Source: Leifsonia sp. 71-9
GTDB lineage: Bacteria > Actinomycetota > Actinomycetes > Actinomycetales > Microbacteriaceae
Reading direction: 5' to 3'
Assembly: GCF_001898805.1 (NCBI RefSeq)
Contig: NZ_MKVJ01000021.1
Coordinates: 1-64,000 of the forward strand
Length of the DNA: 64,000 nt
Both the position numbers and the translations under genes were made by a program. Positions within the stretch are counted from its first letter, which is position 1. The number at the start of each line of letters is the position of its first letter. This document shows positions 45,327 through 52,912 of the stretch, piece after piece. The notes under the pieces are model-generated. The model saw nothing but the letters and a program-made list of their open reading frames with translations. It did no database searches and was not told the DNA's origin.

Positions 45327-46247
45327 ATGACGACGAATCGCGACGAGGTCCGGGGGTTCCTCACGACCCGCCGGGCGAAGGTGCGGCCCGAGCAGGTCGA
45401 CCTGCCCGCCGGGCCGAACCGCCGCGTCCCCGGGCTGCGCCGGACCGAGGTCGCGATGCTCGCCGGCGTGAGCGTCGAGTACTACGCGCGGCTCGAGCGG
45501 GGCGACCTGGCCGGGGCGTCGGAGTCCGTGCTGCACGCCGTCGCGACCGCGCTCCGGCTCGACGAGGCCGAGCGCGACCACCTCTTCGATCTGGCCCGCA
45601 CGGCGAACGGCTCGACCGCGCGCCGCCCGCGCGCGCGTTCCCGCACCGCGTCGGTGCGTCCGTCCCTCCAGCTGATGCTCGACGCCATCACGGCCGGTCC
45701 GGCGCTGATCCGCAACGGGCGCATGGACATCCTGGCGACGAACCTGCTCGCACGGGCCCTCCACGTCGACGCCCTCACCGCTGTCCCGGAGCGTCCGCTC
45801 AACATGGCGCGCTTCGCCTTCCTGCATCGGGAGAGCGCCGAGCGGTTCTACCCCGACTGGGATGTCGCCGCCGACATGATCGTCGCCATCCTTCGCGCGG
45901 AGGCCGGCCGCGACCCCTACGACCGCGACCTGCAGGACCTCGTCGGCGAGCTCTCCACCCGCAGCGCCGAGTTCCGCACGAAGTGGGGCGACCACAACGT
46001 GCGCAGGCACGTCACCGGCGTGAAGCGGTTCCGGCATCCCGTGGTCGGCGACGTGGAGTTCCTCTTCGAGGGCACCGAGCTGCCCGGCACCCCCGGCTGG
46101 AACCTGAACGTCTACCTCGCCGAGCCCGGCACCCCCACCGAAGACGCCCTGCGGCTCCTCGCCAGCTGGGCGGCGACCCAGGAGCAGGAGGCGCCGCAGG
46201 GCGCCCCGGAGGAGAAGGCAGCAGGTCCGCGTACGCTGGGCGGATGA
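45327..46247 (+). CDS. XRE-family regulator with MmyB-like ligand-binding domain (copy 2)
   Basis: 306 residues, ATG 45327 behind GGAGG. HTH: GLRRTEVAMLAGVSVEYYARLERGDLAGASESVLHAVATAL. The ligand domain and even the ELSTRSAEFRTKW and LLASWAATQEQ segments are close to copy 1 at 27341-28291, indicating duplication. It is divergent from two coupled MFS pumps and its stop overlaps a lipid kinase gene. Confidence 0.88.
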   Translation: MTTNRDEVRGFLTTRRAKVRPEQVDLPAGPNRRVPGLRRTEVAMLAGVSVEYYARLERGDLAGASESVLHAVATALRLDEAERDHLFDLARTANGSTARRPRARSRTASVRPSLQLMLDAITAGPALIRNGRMDILATNLLARALHVDALTAVPERPLNMARFAFLHRESAERFYPDWDVAADMIVAILRAEAGRDPYDRDLQDLVGELSTRSAEFRTKWGDHNVRRHVTGVKRFRHPVVGDVEFLFEGTELPGTPGWNLNVYLAEPGTPTEDALRLLASWAATQEQEAPQGAPEEKAAGPRTLGG

Positions 46248-47230
46248 GCGCTGACATCGAGGGGGCGTCGCGGCAGCGGCGGGCGGCCGTCGTCGTCAAC
46301 CCCACCAAGGTGCGGTTGTCCGCGCTCCAGAGCGCCGTCGCGGCGCAGGAGGCGAAGGTCGGCTGGGCGGCCGCGGAGTGGTTCGAGACCAGCGCCGACG
46401 ACGACGGACGCGACGCCGTCGAGCGTGCCGCCGCCTCCTCTCCCGACCTCATCGTCGTCGCGGGCGGCGACGGCACCCTGCGCGCGGCCGCCGCGGTGCT
46501 GGCCGGGTCCGGGATCGCGATCGGCGTCATCCCCTCCGGCACCGGCAACCTTTTCGCCCGCGAGCTCGGCCTGCCCGTGAACAACCTCGGCTCGGCGGTG
46601 GCGACCGCGTTCGACGGGGACGACCGCCCGGTGGACCTCGGCTTCGCCCGGCTGGAGCGCGACGGCGGCGACAGCGAAGAACGCGCGTTCCTCGTCATGG
46701 CGGGCATCGGCCTCGACGCCCACATGGCCGCGCACACCAACCAGAAGCTGAAGAAGCGGATCGGCTGGCTCGCCTACTCCGACCCCATCGCGCGGAGCAT
46801 CCTCGGCAACCGCCGGTTCGACATGGTCTACGGCCTCGACGACAAGCCCGACGTCGAGATGCGCGCCCACACCGTGATCGTGGGCAACTCCGGCAGCCTG
46901 ACGGCCGGGATGCTGCTCATCCCGGACGCGGTCATCGACGACGGCCTGCTCGACGCGGTCGTCATGCGGCCGAAGGGCGGGGGAGGCTGGACCAACATCG
47001 GCTACCGCCTCGCGTTCAACCGCGTTCTGCACCGCACCCGCTTCGGCCGCTTCATCGGCCGGCTGACGCCCAAGCCGCGCGCCATCCTCTACGCGCAGGC
47101 GAAGACCCTCCGGGTCCGCTTCCGCGAGCCGCAGGAGATCCAGCTCGACGGCGACCCCAACGGCTCCGTCATCGCCGTGCACCTGCGCGTGGAGCACCTC
47201 GCGCTGACCATCCGGGTGCCGCAGGGCTGA
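46244..47230 (+). CDS. Diacylglycerol kinase family lipid kinase
   Basis: 328 residues. The catalytic GGDGT motif (VVAGGDGTLRAAAAVL) and the PSGTGNLFARELGLP segment are intact; the C-terminal beta domain has GNSGSLTAGMLLIPDAVIDDGLLD and LDGDPNG. Relatives (DgkB, YegS, sphingosine kinase-like) phosphorylate diacylglycerol or similar lipids in the membrane. ATG overlaps the XRE stop, so it is read from the regulator's transcript. Confidence 0.9.
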   Translation: MSADIEGASRQRRAAVVVNPTKVRLSALQSAVAAQEAKVGWAAAEWFETSADDDGRDAVERAAASSPDLIVVAGGDGTLRAAAAVLAGSGIAIGVIPSGTGNLFARELGLPVNNLGSAVATAFDGDDRPVDLGFARLERDGGDSEERAFLVMAGIGLDAHMAAHTNQKLKKRIGWLAYSDPIARSILGNRRFDMVYGLDDKPDVEMRAHTVIVGNSGSLTAGMLLIPDAVIDDGLLDAVVMRPKGGGGWTNIGYRLAFNRVLHRTRFGRFIGRLTPKPRAILYAQAKTLRVRFREPQEIQLDGDPNGSVIAVHLRVEHLALTIRVPQG

Positions 47231-47242
47231 GCGGTCGCCCGG

Positions 47243-47380
47243 TCAGCCGGGCTCCTCCTCCGACTCCAGCGTCTCGTCCGCGTCGACGCCCGAGTCGTCG
47301 GTCTCGGTCGCCTCGATCGCGGCCTCCGCCTCGGCCTGCGCCTCTGCGGCAGCGGCCTCCCGGCGCTTCTCTCTGCTCAT
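47243..47380 (-). CDS. Small acidic Glu/Ala-rich protein, 45 aa
   Basis: ATG 47380 has an AAGGGGAA site upstream. The product begins MSREKRREAAAAEAQAEAEAA and ends in an acidic ETLESEEEPG tail: a charged helix followed by a disordered acidic stretch. Function unknown. The sequence is simple, but the start signal is good. Confidence 0.5.
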   Translation of the reverse strand: MSREKRREAAAAEAQAEAEAAIEATETDDSGVDADETLESEEEPG

Positions 47381-47520
47381 GCCGTCGTTCCCCTTTCGAT
47401 GCGTGCGTGCACACAGTGTCTCGCGGATCCGTAAGAGCGCGTAATGAAAGGACGCGCCGGGAGCCGCGCGCGACGACGATGGGCACACCCGCACACCGAC
47501 CGCGAACGAGGGGACCCGTC

Positions 47521-48093
47521 ATGAGCGACGCGCAGACGATCAGCACCGAGAGCTCCGGCCAGGGCCCGCGCCGTGCGGGATTCTCGGTCGGGCTGAGCCC
47601 CGACGAGTTCAAGCGGGCGTTCCGCAACCACGCGGCCGGTGTGGCCGTGATCACGGCCGACGACGGCAACGGCCCGGTCGGGCTCACGGCGACGAGCGTG
47701 TTCTCGGTGAGCGCCGAGCCCGCCCTGCTCGTCTTCTCCGTCTCAGCGCAGTCGTCCAGCGCGCCGACGCTGCTGCGCGCCGAGCACGTGGTGGTGCACC
47801 TGCTGGCCGAGGGGCAGCGCGACCTGGCGCAGCTGTGCGCGACCAGCGGCATCGACCGCTTCGCCGACACGAGCATCTGGACCCGGCTGATCACCGGGGA
47901 GCCCTACTTCCCCGCCGCGCACTCCTGGATCCGCGGTCGCGTGGTGGACACGATGAGCGCGGGCACGTCGACCATCGTCGCCGTGCAGGCGCTGCAGGCG
48001 CAGGTGCCCGAGCGGGAGGCGGCGCCGCTGGTCTACCACAACCGCACCTGGCACAGCCTCGGCGATGCGTCGCGCATCGATCCGCATCGCTAG
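47521..48093 (+). CDS. Flavin reductase domain protein
   Basis: 190 residues. FKRAFRNHAAGVAVITADDGNGPVGLTATSVFSVSAEPALLVFSV is the flavin reductase-like FMN-binding domain, and the protein ends with LVYHNRTWHSLGD. It would supply reduced flavin to a partner monooxygenase or act alone; no oxygenase is adjacent. ATG 47521 follows GAGGGGACCCGTC. trpF starts 12 bp after its stop. Confidence 0.88.
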   Translation: MSDAQTISTESSGQGPRRAGFSVGLSPDEFKRAFRNHAAGVAVITADDGNGPVGLTATSVFSVSAEPALLVFSVSAQSSSAPTLLRAEHVVVHLLAEGQRDLAQLCATSGIDRFADTSIWTRLITGEPYFPAAHSWIRGRVVDTMSAGTSTIVAVQALQAQVPEREAAPLVYHNRTWHSLGDASRIDPHR

Positions 48094-48105
48094 GCTGAGG
48101 AACCG

Positions 48106-48711
48106 ATGTACGTCAAGATCTGCGGTCTCTCCACGATCGAGTCGGCCCGGGTCGCGCTCGACGCCGGTGCGGACGCCGTCGGCGTCGTCATGAGCAGACG
48201 CAGCCGTCGCACGGTCTCCGCCGACGTCGCGCGCGAGATCGCCGGCTTCGTCGGCGGCGCCGCCGACGTCGTGCTCGTCGTGGACGAGCTCCCCGCGCTG
48301 GAGGCGGCTTCCGTCGCGGGTGGGATCGGCGCCGACGTGGTCCAGCTGCACGGACCTGGGTACCGACCGGACGATGTCGCCGCGGCCGCCGGTGCAGGTC
48401 TTCGCGTCTGGCGCGCGACCTCCGTGACCTCGGCCGACGAGGTCGACGTCGGATCCTGGGGAGAGGAGGCCCTTCTCCTGGACTCGCCCGACCCCGGCTC
48501 GGGCCGCCGCTGGGACTTCGCCGTGCTCGAGGGCCGGCCCCTGGACGGCCAGTGGATGCTCGCGGGTGGCCTCGACCCCGAGAACGTCGCGGAGGCCGTC
48601 GCCTCCGCGCGCCCGTCGGGAGTCGACGTCTCCAGCGGCGTCGAATCCGCGCCCGGGGTCAAGGACCTCGACCGCATCCGCGCGTTCGTCGCGGCGGCGA
48701 AGGCGGGCTGA
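48106..48711 (+). CDS. trpF: Phosphoribosylanthranilate isomerase
   Basis: 201 residues, a TIM barrel: YVKICGLSTIESARVALDAGADAVGVV (catalytic Cys in KICG), VVQLHGPGYR, LLDSPDPGSGRRWDF (catalytic Asp region), MLAGGLDPENVAEAV and SGVESAPGVKD. It performs the third committed step of tryptophan synthesis. It is separated from other trp genes, behind a flavin reductase gene with a GAGGA site. Confidence 0.9.
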   Translation: MYVKICGLSTIESARVALDAGADAVGVVMSRRSRRTVSADVAREIAGFVGGAADVVLVVDELPALEAASVAGGIGADVVQLHGPGYRPDDVAAAAGAGLRVWRATSVTSADEVDVGSWGEEALLLDSPDPGSGRRWDFAVLEGRPLDGQWMLAGGLDPENVAEAVASARPSGVDVSSGVESAPGVKDLDRIRAFVAAAKAG

Positions 48712-48718
48712 CCTAGCC

Positions 48719-48733
48719 TCGGGGACGCCCCGA
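48719..48733 (+). terminator. Possible weak hairpin after trpF
   Basis: TCGGGG (48719-48724) and CCCCGA (48728-48733) pair around ACG, 8 bp after the trpF stop. Short for a terminator in this genome. Confidence 0.35.
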
Positions 48734-48759
48734 AACGCGCCTAGCCAAGGCAGATCCCG

Positions 48760-49746
48760 TCATCGCCTCCACAACTCCTGGTCTTCCCAACCCATAGGTG
48801 CTCCCATATCGGCGACGGTGAGCTCTCCGACAGGGAAGTCACGCATATGCCCGGCCATCGTCAGCTTCCACTGACACGCTGGGTCGAGAACCGATATGAG
48901 GTAGGCCATGATCGCGAGAGCGTTATAGGTACCGAATGTAGCTTTGGATCCACTGTTCGCGCGGAGATGCCCGAGGAGAGGTAACAGCTCGGGGTTCGGG
49001 CGGCTGGGCGCGACGACGAGTTTGCGGTTGAAGAGCCTGGCGTGGTGGGCGGCTACATTTCGCACGTAGTTGAGGCTCGAGACCCAGCTTCCGAACATCT
49101 TCTTCGACGGAACGGAATAGGCGTTAGCGATGCGGGTTCCCAAGTCGTTCTGGAGGCCGCCGAACATCTGCCCGAGATGACCGAGCTCAAGGATCTCGGT
49201 GAGTGCCCAAATCGGGAGTCGATCGTCGTAGCGTTCCCGAAAATGGGCCACGAATGCCTCATCGGAGCTGGCTTGCCGGAGCTGGATCCGGGCAAGTAGT
49301 GATGAGAACTTGCTCGGGGTTCGTTCGCCGGTGACCTCATCCACATGCTCCTCGGTGAACGAGCGGGTGTACGACGTCGGATCCTGGTGCGCGAACGCCG
49401 AACGAGCGCCGAGGGTGTATCCGATCTGCATGCGCAACGAGATTTCGATGCGCTCTACAGCCTCAAGGACCAGCATGCGCAGTCGACGGTCGAAGTCGAT
49501 GAGCTCGGCCGCATACCTGATCGACGTGCCCATTCGATAGTCGGCTAAAACCCGTACCCTCTCCCGGCCGCCCTCGACGGAGGATTCAGATTGCCGGAAG
49601 GGGTAGAGGTATCCGGTTAGGCGGTAATACCCGACCTGCGCCAATAGGTCGCGAGCGTCAGCGCGATTGCCGATGTCGACGCCACGCGCCATGAGCGTAT
49701 CGATCTGCTCATCGATCGATAACCACGGTTTGCTGTACTCAGTCAA
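48760..49746 (-). CDS. Abi_2 family (AbiF/AbiD-type) abortive infection protein
   Basis: 328 residues. The family opening is present (YSKPWLSIDEQIDTLMARGVDI ... YYRLTGYLYPFR), as is the HEPN active-site motif RNVAAHH with Arg229 and His234. The catalytic His-rich end and LFNRKLV follow. Abi_2 proteins are HEPN RNases of phage defence, and Cas13 is thought to be related. The start is TTG 49746 with GGAAG upstream; it alone gives the conserved N-terminus. The gene is clearly AT-richer than its surroundings, which suggests recent transfer. A hairpin with a T-tract lies 15-20 bp before its start. Confidence 0.9.
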   Translation of the reverse strand: MTEYSKPWLSIDEQIDTLMARGVDIGNRADARDLLAQVGYYRLTGYLYPFRQSESSVEGGRERVRVLADYRMGTSIRYAAELIDFDRRLRMLVLEAVERIEISLRMQIGYTLGARSAFAHQDPTSYTRSFTEEHVDEVTGERTPSKFSSLLARIQLRQASSDEAFVAHFRERYDDRLPIWALTEILELGHLGQMFGGLQNDLGTRIANAYSVPSKKMFGSWVSSLNYVRNVAAHHARLFNRKLVVAPSRPNPELLPLLGHLRANSGSKATFGTYNALAIMAYLISVLDPACQWKLTMAGHMRDFPVGELTVADMGAPMGWEDQELWRR

Positions 49747-49760
49747 CGGACTTCCAGTTA

Positions 49761-49798
49761 AAGAAAATCAGCCCGAGCCGTGAGGCGAGCGGGCTGAT
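49761..49798 (-). terminator. Intrinsic terminator or leader hairpin upstream of the Abi_2 gene
   Basis: On the minus strand ATCAGCCCG (49798-49790) pairs with CGGGCTGAT (49775-49767), with an inner GCC/GGC pair, followed by TTTTCTT (49767-49761). It is the only T-tract terminator I recognise in the window. It ends transcription from the upstream tetR gene but lies within the leader of the Abi_2 gene. Confidence 0.75.
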
Positions 49799-49827
49799 CG
49801 TGATAAGTCCAGGCTAGCACAGCGTAG

Positions 49828-50541
49828 TTAGCGCTCACCGGGGTCGTCGGGGTAGACGAGCGGACGCACATCCGATCCCGGGTCCACCCGTCGACTGCAC
49901 GCTGAGGTGCAGCCGAACGCGGCGAGGAAGGTCTCGACTCCGGCGCGCACCGACCCGTCGAGTTCGGAGCTCGTCAGACGGCGGGTGCCGTACCCGCTGG
50001 CGGGGAGGGCGCCGTCCGTGACGAGCGCCATGAAGTGGGAGGCCGCGCGTCCCGGGTCGGGGAGTCGCAGGAGGCCGCGCGCGCTGTACTGCGCGAGTTT
50101 GCCGGCGAGCTGGTCGAGGTTCGACGCGCGGGACCGCTCCGACGTCTCGTCGAGTTCAGGGAAGCGGGAGCGCTCGCCCGCCTGGAGGCGGAGGATGGCC
50201 GACCCCTCCTCGTCGGTGACGCACTCGACCAGCGCGTGCCCGAGCGCGACGAGCGTGCGCTCGAGGTCGTCCGGTCGCGGATCGGCCGACTCGATCGCCC
50301 GCTGCACACGGTCTCGGGATCGCAGCGCGCCGGTGGTCCACGCGCGGATGAAAAGCGAGCGCTTGTCGCCGAAGCGGTTGTACACCGTGGGCTTCGCGAC
50401 TCCCGCGGCGCGGGCGATGTCGTCCACGCTGGCGTCGGCGTAGCCGGATCTGCCGAACTCGGCGAGAGCCGCGGTCAGGATGGCGGCCTCCCGGTCCGCC
50501 ACGGCGCCGCCTGTGCGTCGCGAGGGAGGCGGGGTGGTCAT
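49828..50541 (-). CDS. TetR-family regulator of the divergent MFS pump
   Basis: 237 residues. HTH: AALAEFGRSGYADASVDDIARAAGVAKPTVYNRFGDKRSLF. The C-terminus matches the AcrR/TetR_C_7-like type (LALVTDGALP region) and has a short Cys-containing tail. ATG 50541. It is divergent from the DHA2 pump, with 54 bp between; a palindrome there overlaps the pump's start codon. Confidence 0.88.
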   Translation of the reverse strand: MTTPPPSRRTGGAVADREAAILTAALAEFGRSGYADASVDDIARAAGVAKPTVYNRFGDKRSLFIRAWTTGALRSRDRVQRAIESADPRPDDLERTLVALGHALVECVTDEEGSAILRLQAGERSRFPELDETSERSRASNLDQLAGKLAQYSARGLLRLPDPGRAASHFMALVTDGALPASGYGTRRLTSSELDGSVRAGVETFLAAFGCTSACSRRVDPGSDVRPLVYPDDPGER

Positions 50542-50561
50542 GCCTCGATGTTACTCGAGGG

Positions 50562-50606
50562 TTGCGAAGAATGAACTGATGCGTATATTGAACCCATGAG
50601 TTCAAT
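50562..50606 (+). promoter_or_regulatory. Leaderless promoter with operator overlapping the start codon of the MFS gene
   Basis: TTGCGA (50562-50567), 16 bases, TATATT (50584-50589), then six bases to the ATG at 50596, which therefore is probably position +1. ATTGAAC (50587-50593) and GTTCAAT (50600-50606) form a perfect palindrome spanning the -10 end and the start codon. Binding of the TetR protein there would block initiation directly. Confidence 0.6.
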
Positions 50607-51963
50607 TCTCTTGTCGCGGCGATACAGTCTGGGTCGGACGGCGGCGCTCCTCGTCCCGGGAGGGATCCTCGCCCTGCTGAGTGTGACCGTCGCCGGGGTG
50701 ATGATCCCCTCGATGCGGGCCGAGTTCCCCGCCGCGGGCGGAGCGGTCCCGTGGGTCACCACCGTCTACCTCCTCGTCAGCGCGACAGCGATCCCGGTCG
50801 GCGGCTGGGCGGGGACGAGGTTCGGTGTCCGGCGAACGTGGCTCATCGCGCTCGCCGTGTTCGCAGCCGGTGCGCTGGCGAGCGCGGTCGCCCCGGACGT
50901 GTCCCTCCTCATCGCCGCACGCGCCCTGCAGGCTGCGGGCGGCGGAGTGCTCGAGCCCCTGATGCTCACCGCGCTGGCGCGTGCCGCCGGGCCGGCTCGG
51001 ATGGGGCGGGTGATGGGGGGTGTCGCGGCAGCGATGTCGATCGGCCCCCTGGCCGGTCCCGCCCTGGCGGCCGCGGTCGTCACCGTCGCGGGATGGCGGA
51101 CGGTGTTCCTCGTCATCGCCGCGGTGGCGGTCGTGCTTCTCGCGTGCGCGGCGCTGTGGTTGCCGGCGGGAGCGGATGCGGAGGGCGACGGGTCGCGACG
51201 GCTCGATGGCGTCGGCCTGCTTCTGCTGAGCGCAGGCGCCGTCGGCCTCCTCGTCGCGCTCGGCCAGTCCGTGCTCTGGGCGGGAATCGTCGGTGTCGCG
51301 GGTCTCGGTGGGGCGATCGCGTGGATGCGACGCCACGGAGACGAGGCCCTGATCCCGCCGCGGACGTTCCGGCAGCGGGGATTCGGCCCGGCCGTCGTGA
51401 TCATGGTCGGCCTGGGTGCGGCGATCTTCCCGCTCTTCTTCGCCGTCCCGCAGTACCTCGGCGCTGCGGTCGGAGTTCCGGTCGTCGCCGCGGGCTCCCT
51501 CCTGATCCCGTACGGGATCGGGACGGTGATCGCGATGCCGGTCGTCGGTGCGCTCAGCGACCGTATCGCGGCCCGCAGGCTCGTCACCGTCGGGGCGGTT
51601 GTCGCGGCCCTGGGGTTCGTGGGACTCGTCGTCGCTCCCTCGCTGCCCGTCTCGCCGGTGGCTCGCGGGGCCCTTCTCGTCGGAAGCCTGCTCCTGGTGG
51701 GGCTCGGTCTCGGCGCCGTGGGGAGCCCGACCGTCGCCACGCTGTACCGCGTCCTCCCGCCCGACCTGCTCGGCACGGGATCGACGGTGCTGTTCGTCGG
51801 CAATCAGCTCGGAGGCGCCGCCGGTGTGGCCGTGGTCGCCGCCCTGATCGGTTCCGACGGCTGGACCGTTGCTGACGGCGCCGTCCCGCTTCTGCTCCCG
51901 CTGGCCGCTGTGGCGCTCATCGCCGTGCTGGCGCAGCGGCTCCCCGCGCCGACGCCGGCGTGA
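50596..51963 (+). CDS. MFS transporter, DHA2 multidrug type
   Basis: 455 residues, 14 predicted helices. GGILALLSVTVAGVMIPSMRAEFPAAGGAVPWVTTVYLLVSATAIPVGGW resembles the DHA2 N-terminus, and AGWRTVFLVIA is the family's loop. No ribosome binding site precedes the ATG; see the promoter. Likely TetR-controlled drug efflux. Confidence 0.88.
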   Translation: MSSILLSRRYSLGRTAALLVPGGILALLSVTVAGVMIPSMRAEFPAAGGAVPWVTTVYLLVSATAIPVGGWAGTRFGVRRTWLIALAVFAAGALASAVAPDVSLLIAARALQAAGGGVLEPLMLTALARAAGPARMGRVMGGVAAAMSIGPLAGPALAAAVVTVAGWRTVFLVIAAVAVVLLACAALWLPAGADAEGDGSRRLDGVGLLLLSAGAVGLLVALGQSVLWAGIVGVAGLGGAIAWMRRHGDEALIPPRTFRQRGFGPAVVIMVGLGAAIFPLFFAVPQYLGAAVGVPVVAAGSLLIPYGIGTVIAMPVVGALSDRIAARRLVTVGAVVAALGFVGLVVAPSLPVSPVARGALLVGSLLLVGLGLGAVGSPTVATLYRVLPPDLLGTGSTVLFVGNQLGGAAGVAVVAALIGSDGWTVADGAVPLLLPLAAVALIAVLAQRLPAPTPA

Positions 51964-51984
51964 CACCGGCGCGGGAGCCGTCGT

Positions 51985-52881
51985 TCAGTCGCCCGCGTAC
52001 GCCCCGCCCAGGATGTCCTCGATCAGTGTCGGCCCGGTCGGCTCCCAGCCCAGCAGCTCGCGCGTGCGTGCGCTGGAGCCGGTCATGGTGCGGCCGAAGA
52101 AGTGCCCGACGACGCCGAAGTGGGCTCCTGCGTCGGCGGGGTCGATGGAGGTGACGGGCAGGCCGAGGGCCTCGCCGAGTGCTTCCGCGATGGCCTTCGT
52201 CGTGATCGTCTGCTCGGCGACCGCGTGCAGGCGGGTGCCGCCCGGCGCGCCCTCCAGGCCCAGCCGGATCAGGCGGGCGGTGTCGGAGACGTGGACCGCC
52301 GACCATTCGCTCGTGCCGTCGCCGATGTAGCCGGAGACGCCCTGCTCGCGTGCGGCGTCCGCCAGCCAGCGGACGAAGCCCCAGTCGCCGTGCCCGTGGA
52401 CGCTGGGCGCGAAGCGGATCGCGATCGAGCGGATGCCGCGAGTGACGGCGTCGAGGGCGAGGTTCTCGGTTCCGCCGCGGTCCGACTCCGGGCCGATCGC
52501 GGGGGAGGCGTCGGCCTCGGTGACCGGGCGTCCCTCCACGATGTCGGAGAGGCCGTTGGCGATGACGAACGGCTTGGCCGAGCCGTCGAGGGCGTCGAGG
52601 ATGGCCTCCACCGCCCTCAGCTGCACGCGGTCGTTGCCCGCCGGGTCCGCCCAGTCGTGCTTGTTGGCGAGGTGGACGACCGCGTCGGAGGAGCTCGCCC
52701 CGGCGTGGAACGCGGCCGGGTCGTCGAGGTCGCCGCGGAGCACCTGCGCGCCCGTGGCGGCCAGCGTCGCGGCGGAGGCGTCGGAGCGGGCGAGGCCGAG
52801 CACCTCGTGCCCGGAGTGGAGGAGTTCCTGGACGGTGGCGGATCCGATCCAGCCGGTGGAACCTGTGACGAAGACGCGCAT
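51985..52881 (-). CDS. NAD-dependent epimerase/dehydratase family (extended SDR)
   Basis: 298 residues. The N-terminal MRVFVTGSTGWIGSATVQELLHSGHEVLGLARS is the Rossmann glycine motif. The middle has VVHLANKHD and IAIRFAPSVHGHGDWGFVRWLADAA. No clear YxxxK is seen, which suggests a degenerate active site. It probably forms a unit with the MFS gene 31 bp upstream. Confidence 0.82.
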   Translation of the reverse strand: MRVFVTGSTGWIGSATVQELLHSGHEVLGLARSDASAATLAATGAQVLRGDLDDPAAFHAGASSSDAVVHLANKHDWADPAGNDRVQLRAVEAILDALDGSAKPFVIANGLSDIVEGRPVTEADASPAIGPESDRGGTENLALDAVTRGIRSIAIRFAPSVHGHGDWGFVRWLADAAREQGVSGYIGDGTSEWSAVHVSDTARLIRLGLEGAPGGTRLHAVAEQTITTKAIAEALGEALGLPVTSIDPADAGAHFGVVGHFFGRTMTGSSARTRELLGWEPTGPTLIEDILGGAYAGD

Positions 52882-52912
52882 GGTGCGGTCTCCTTTCTGC
52901 CCGTGCGGGCGA

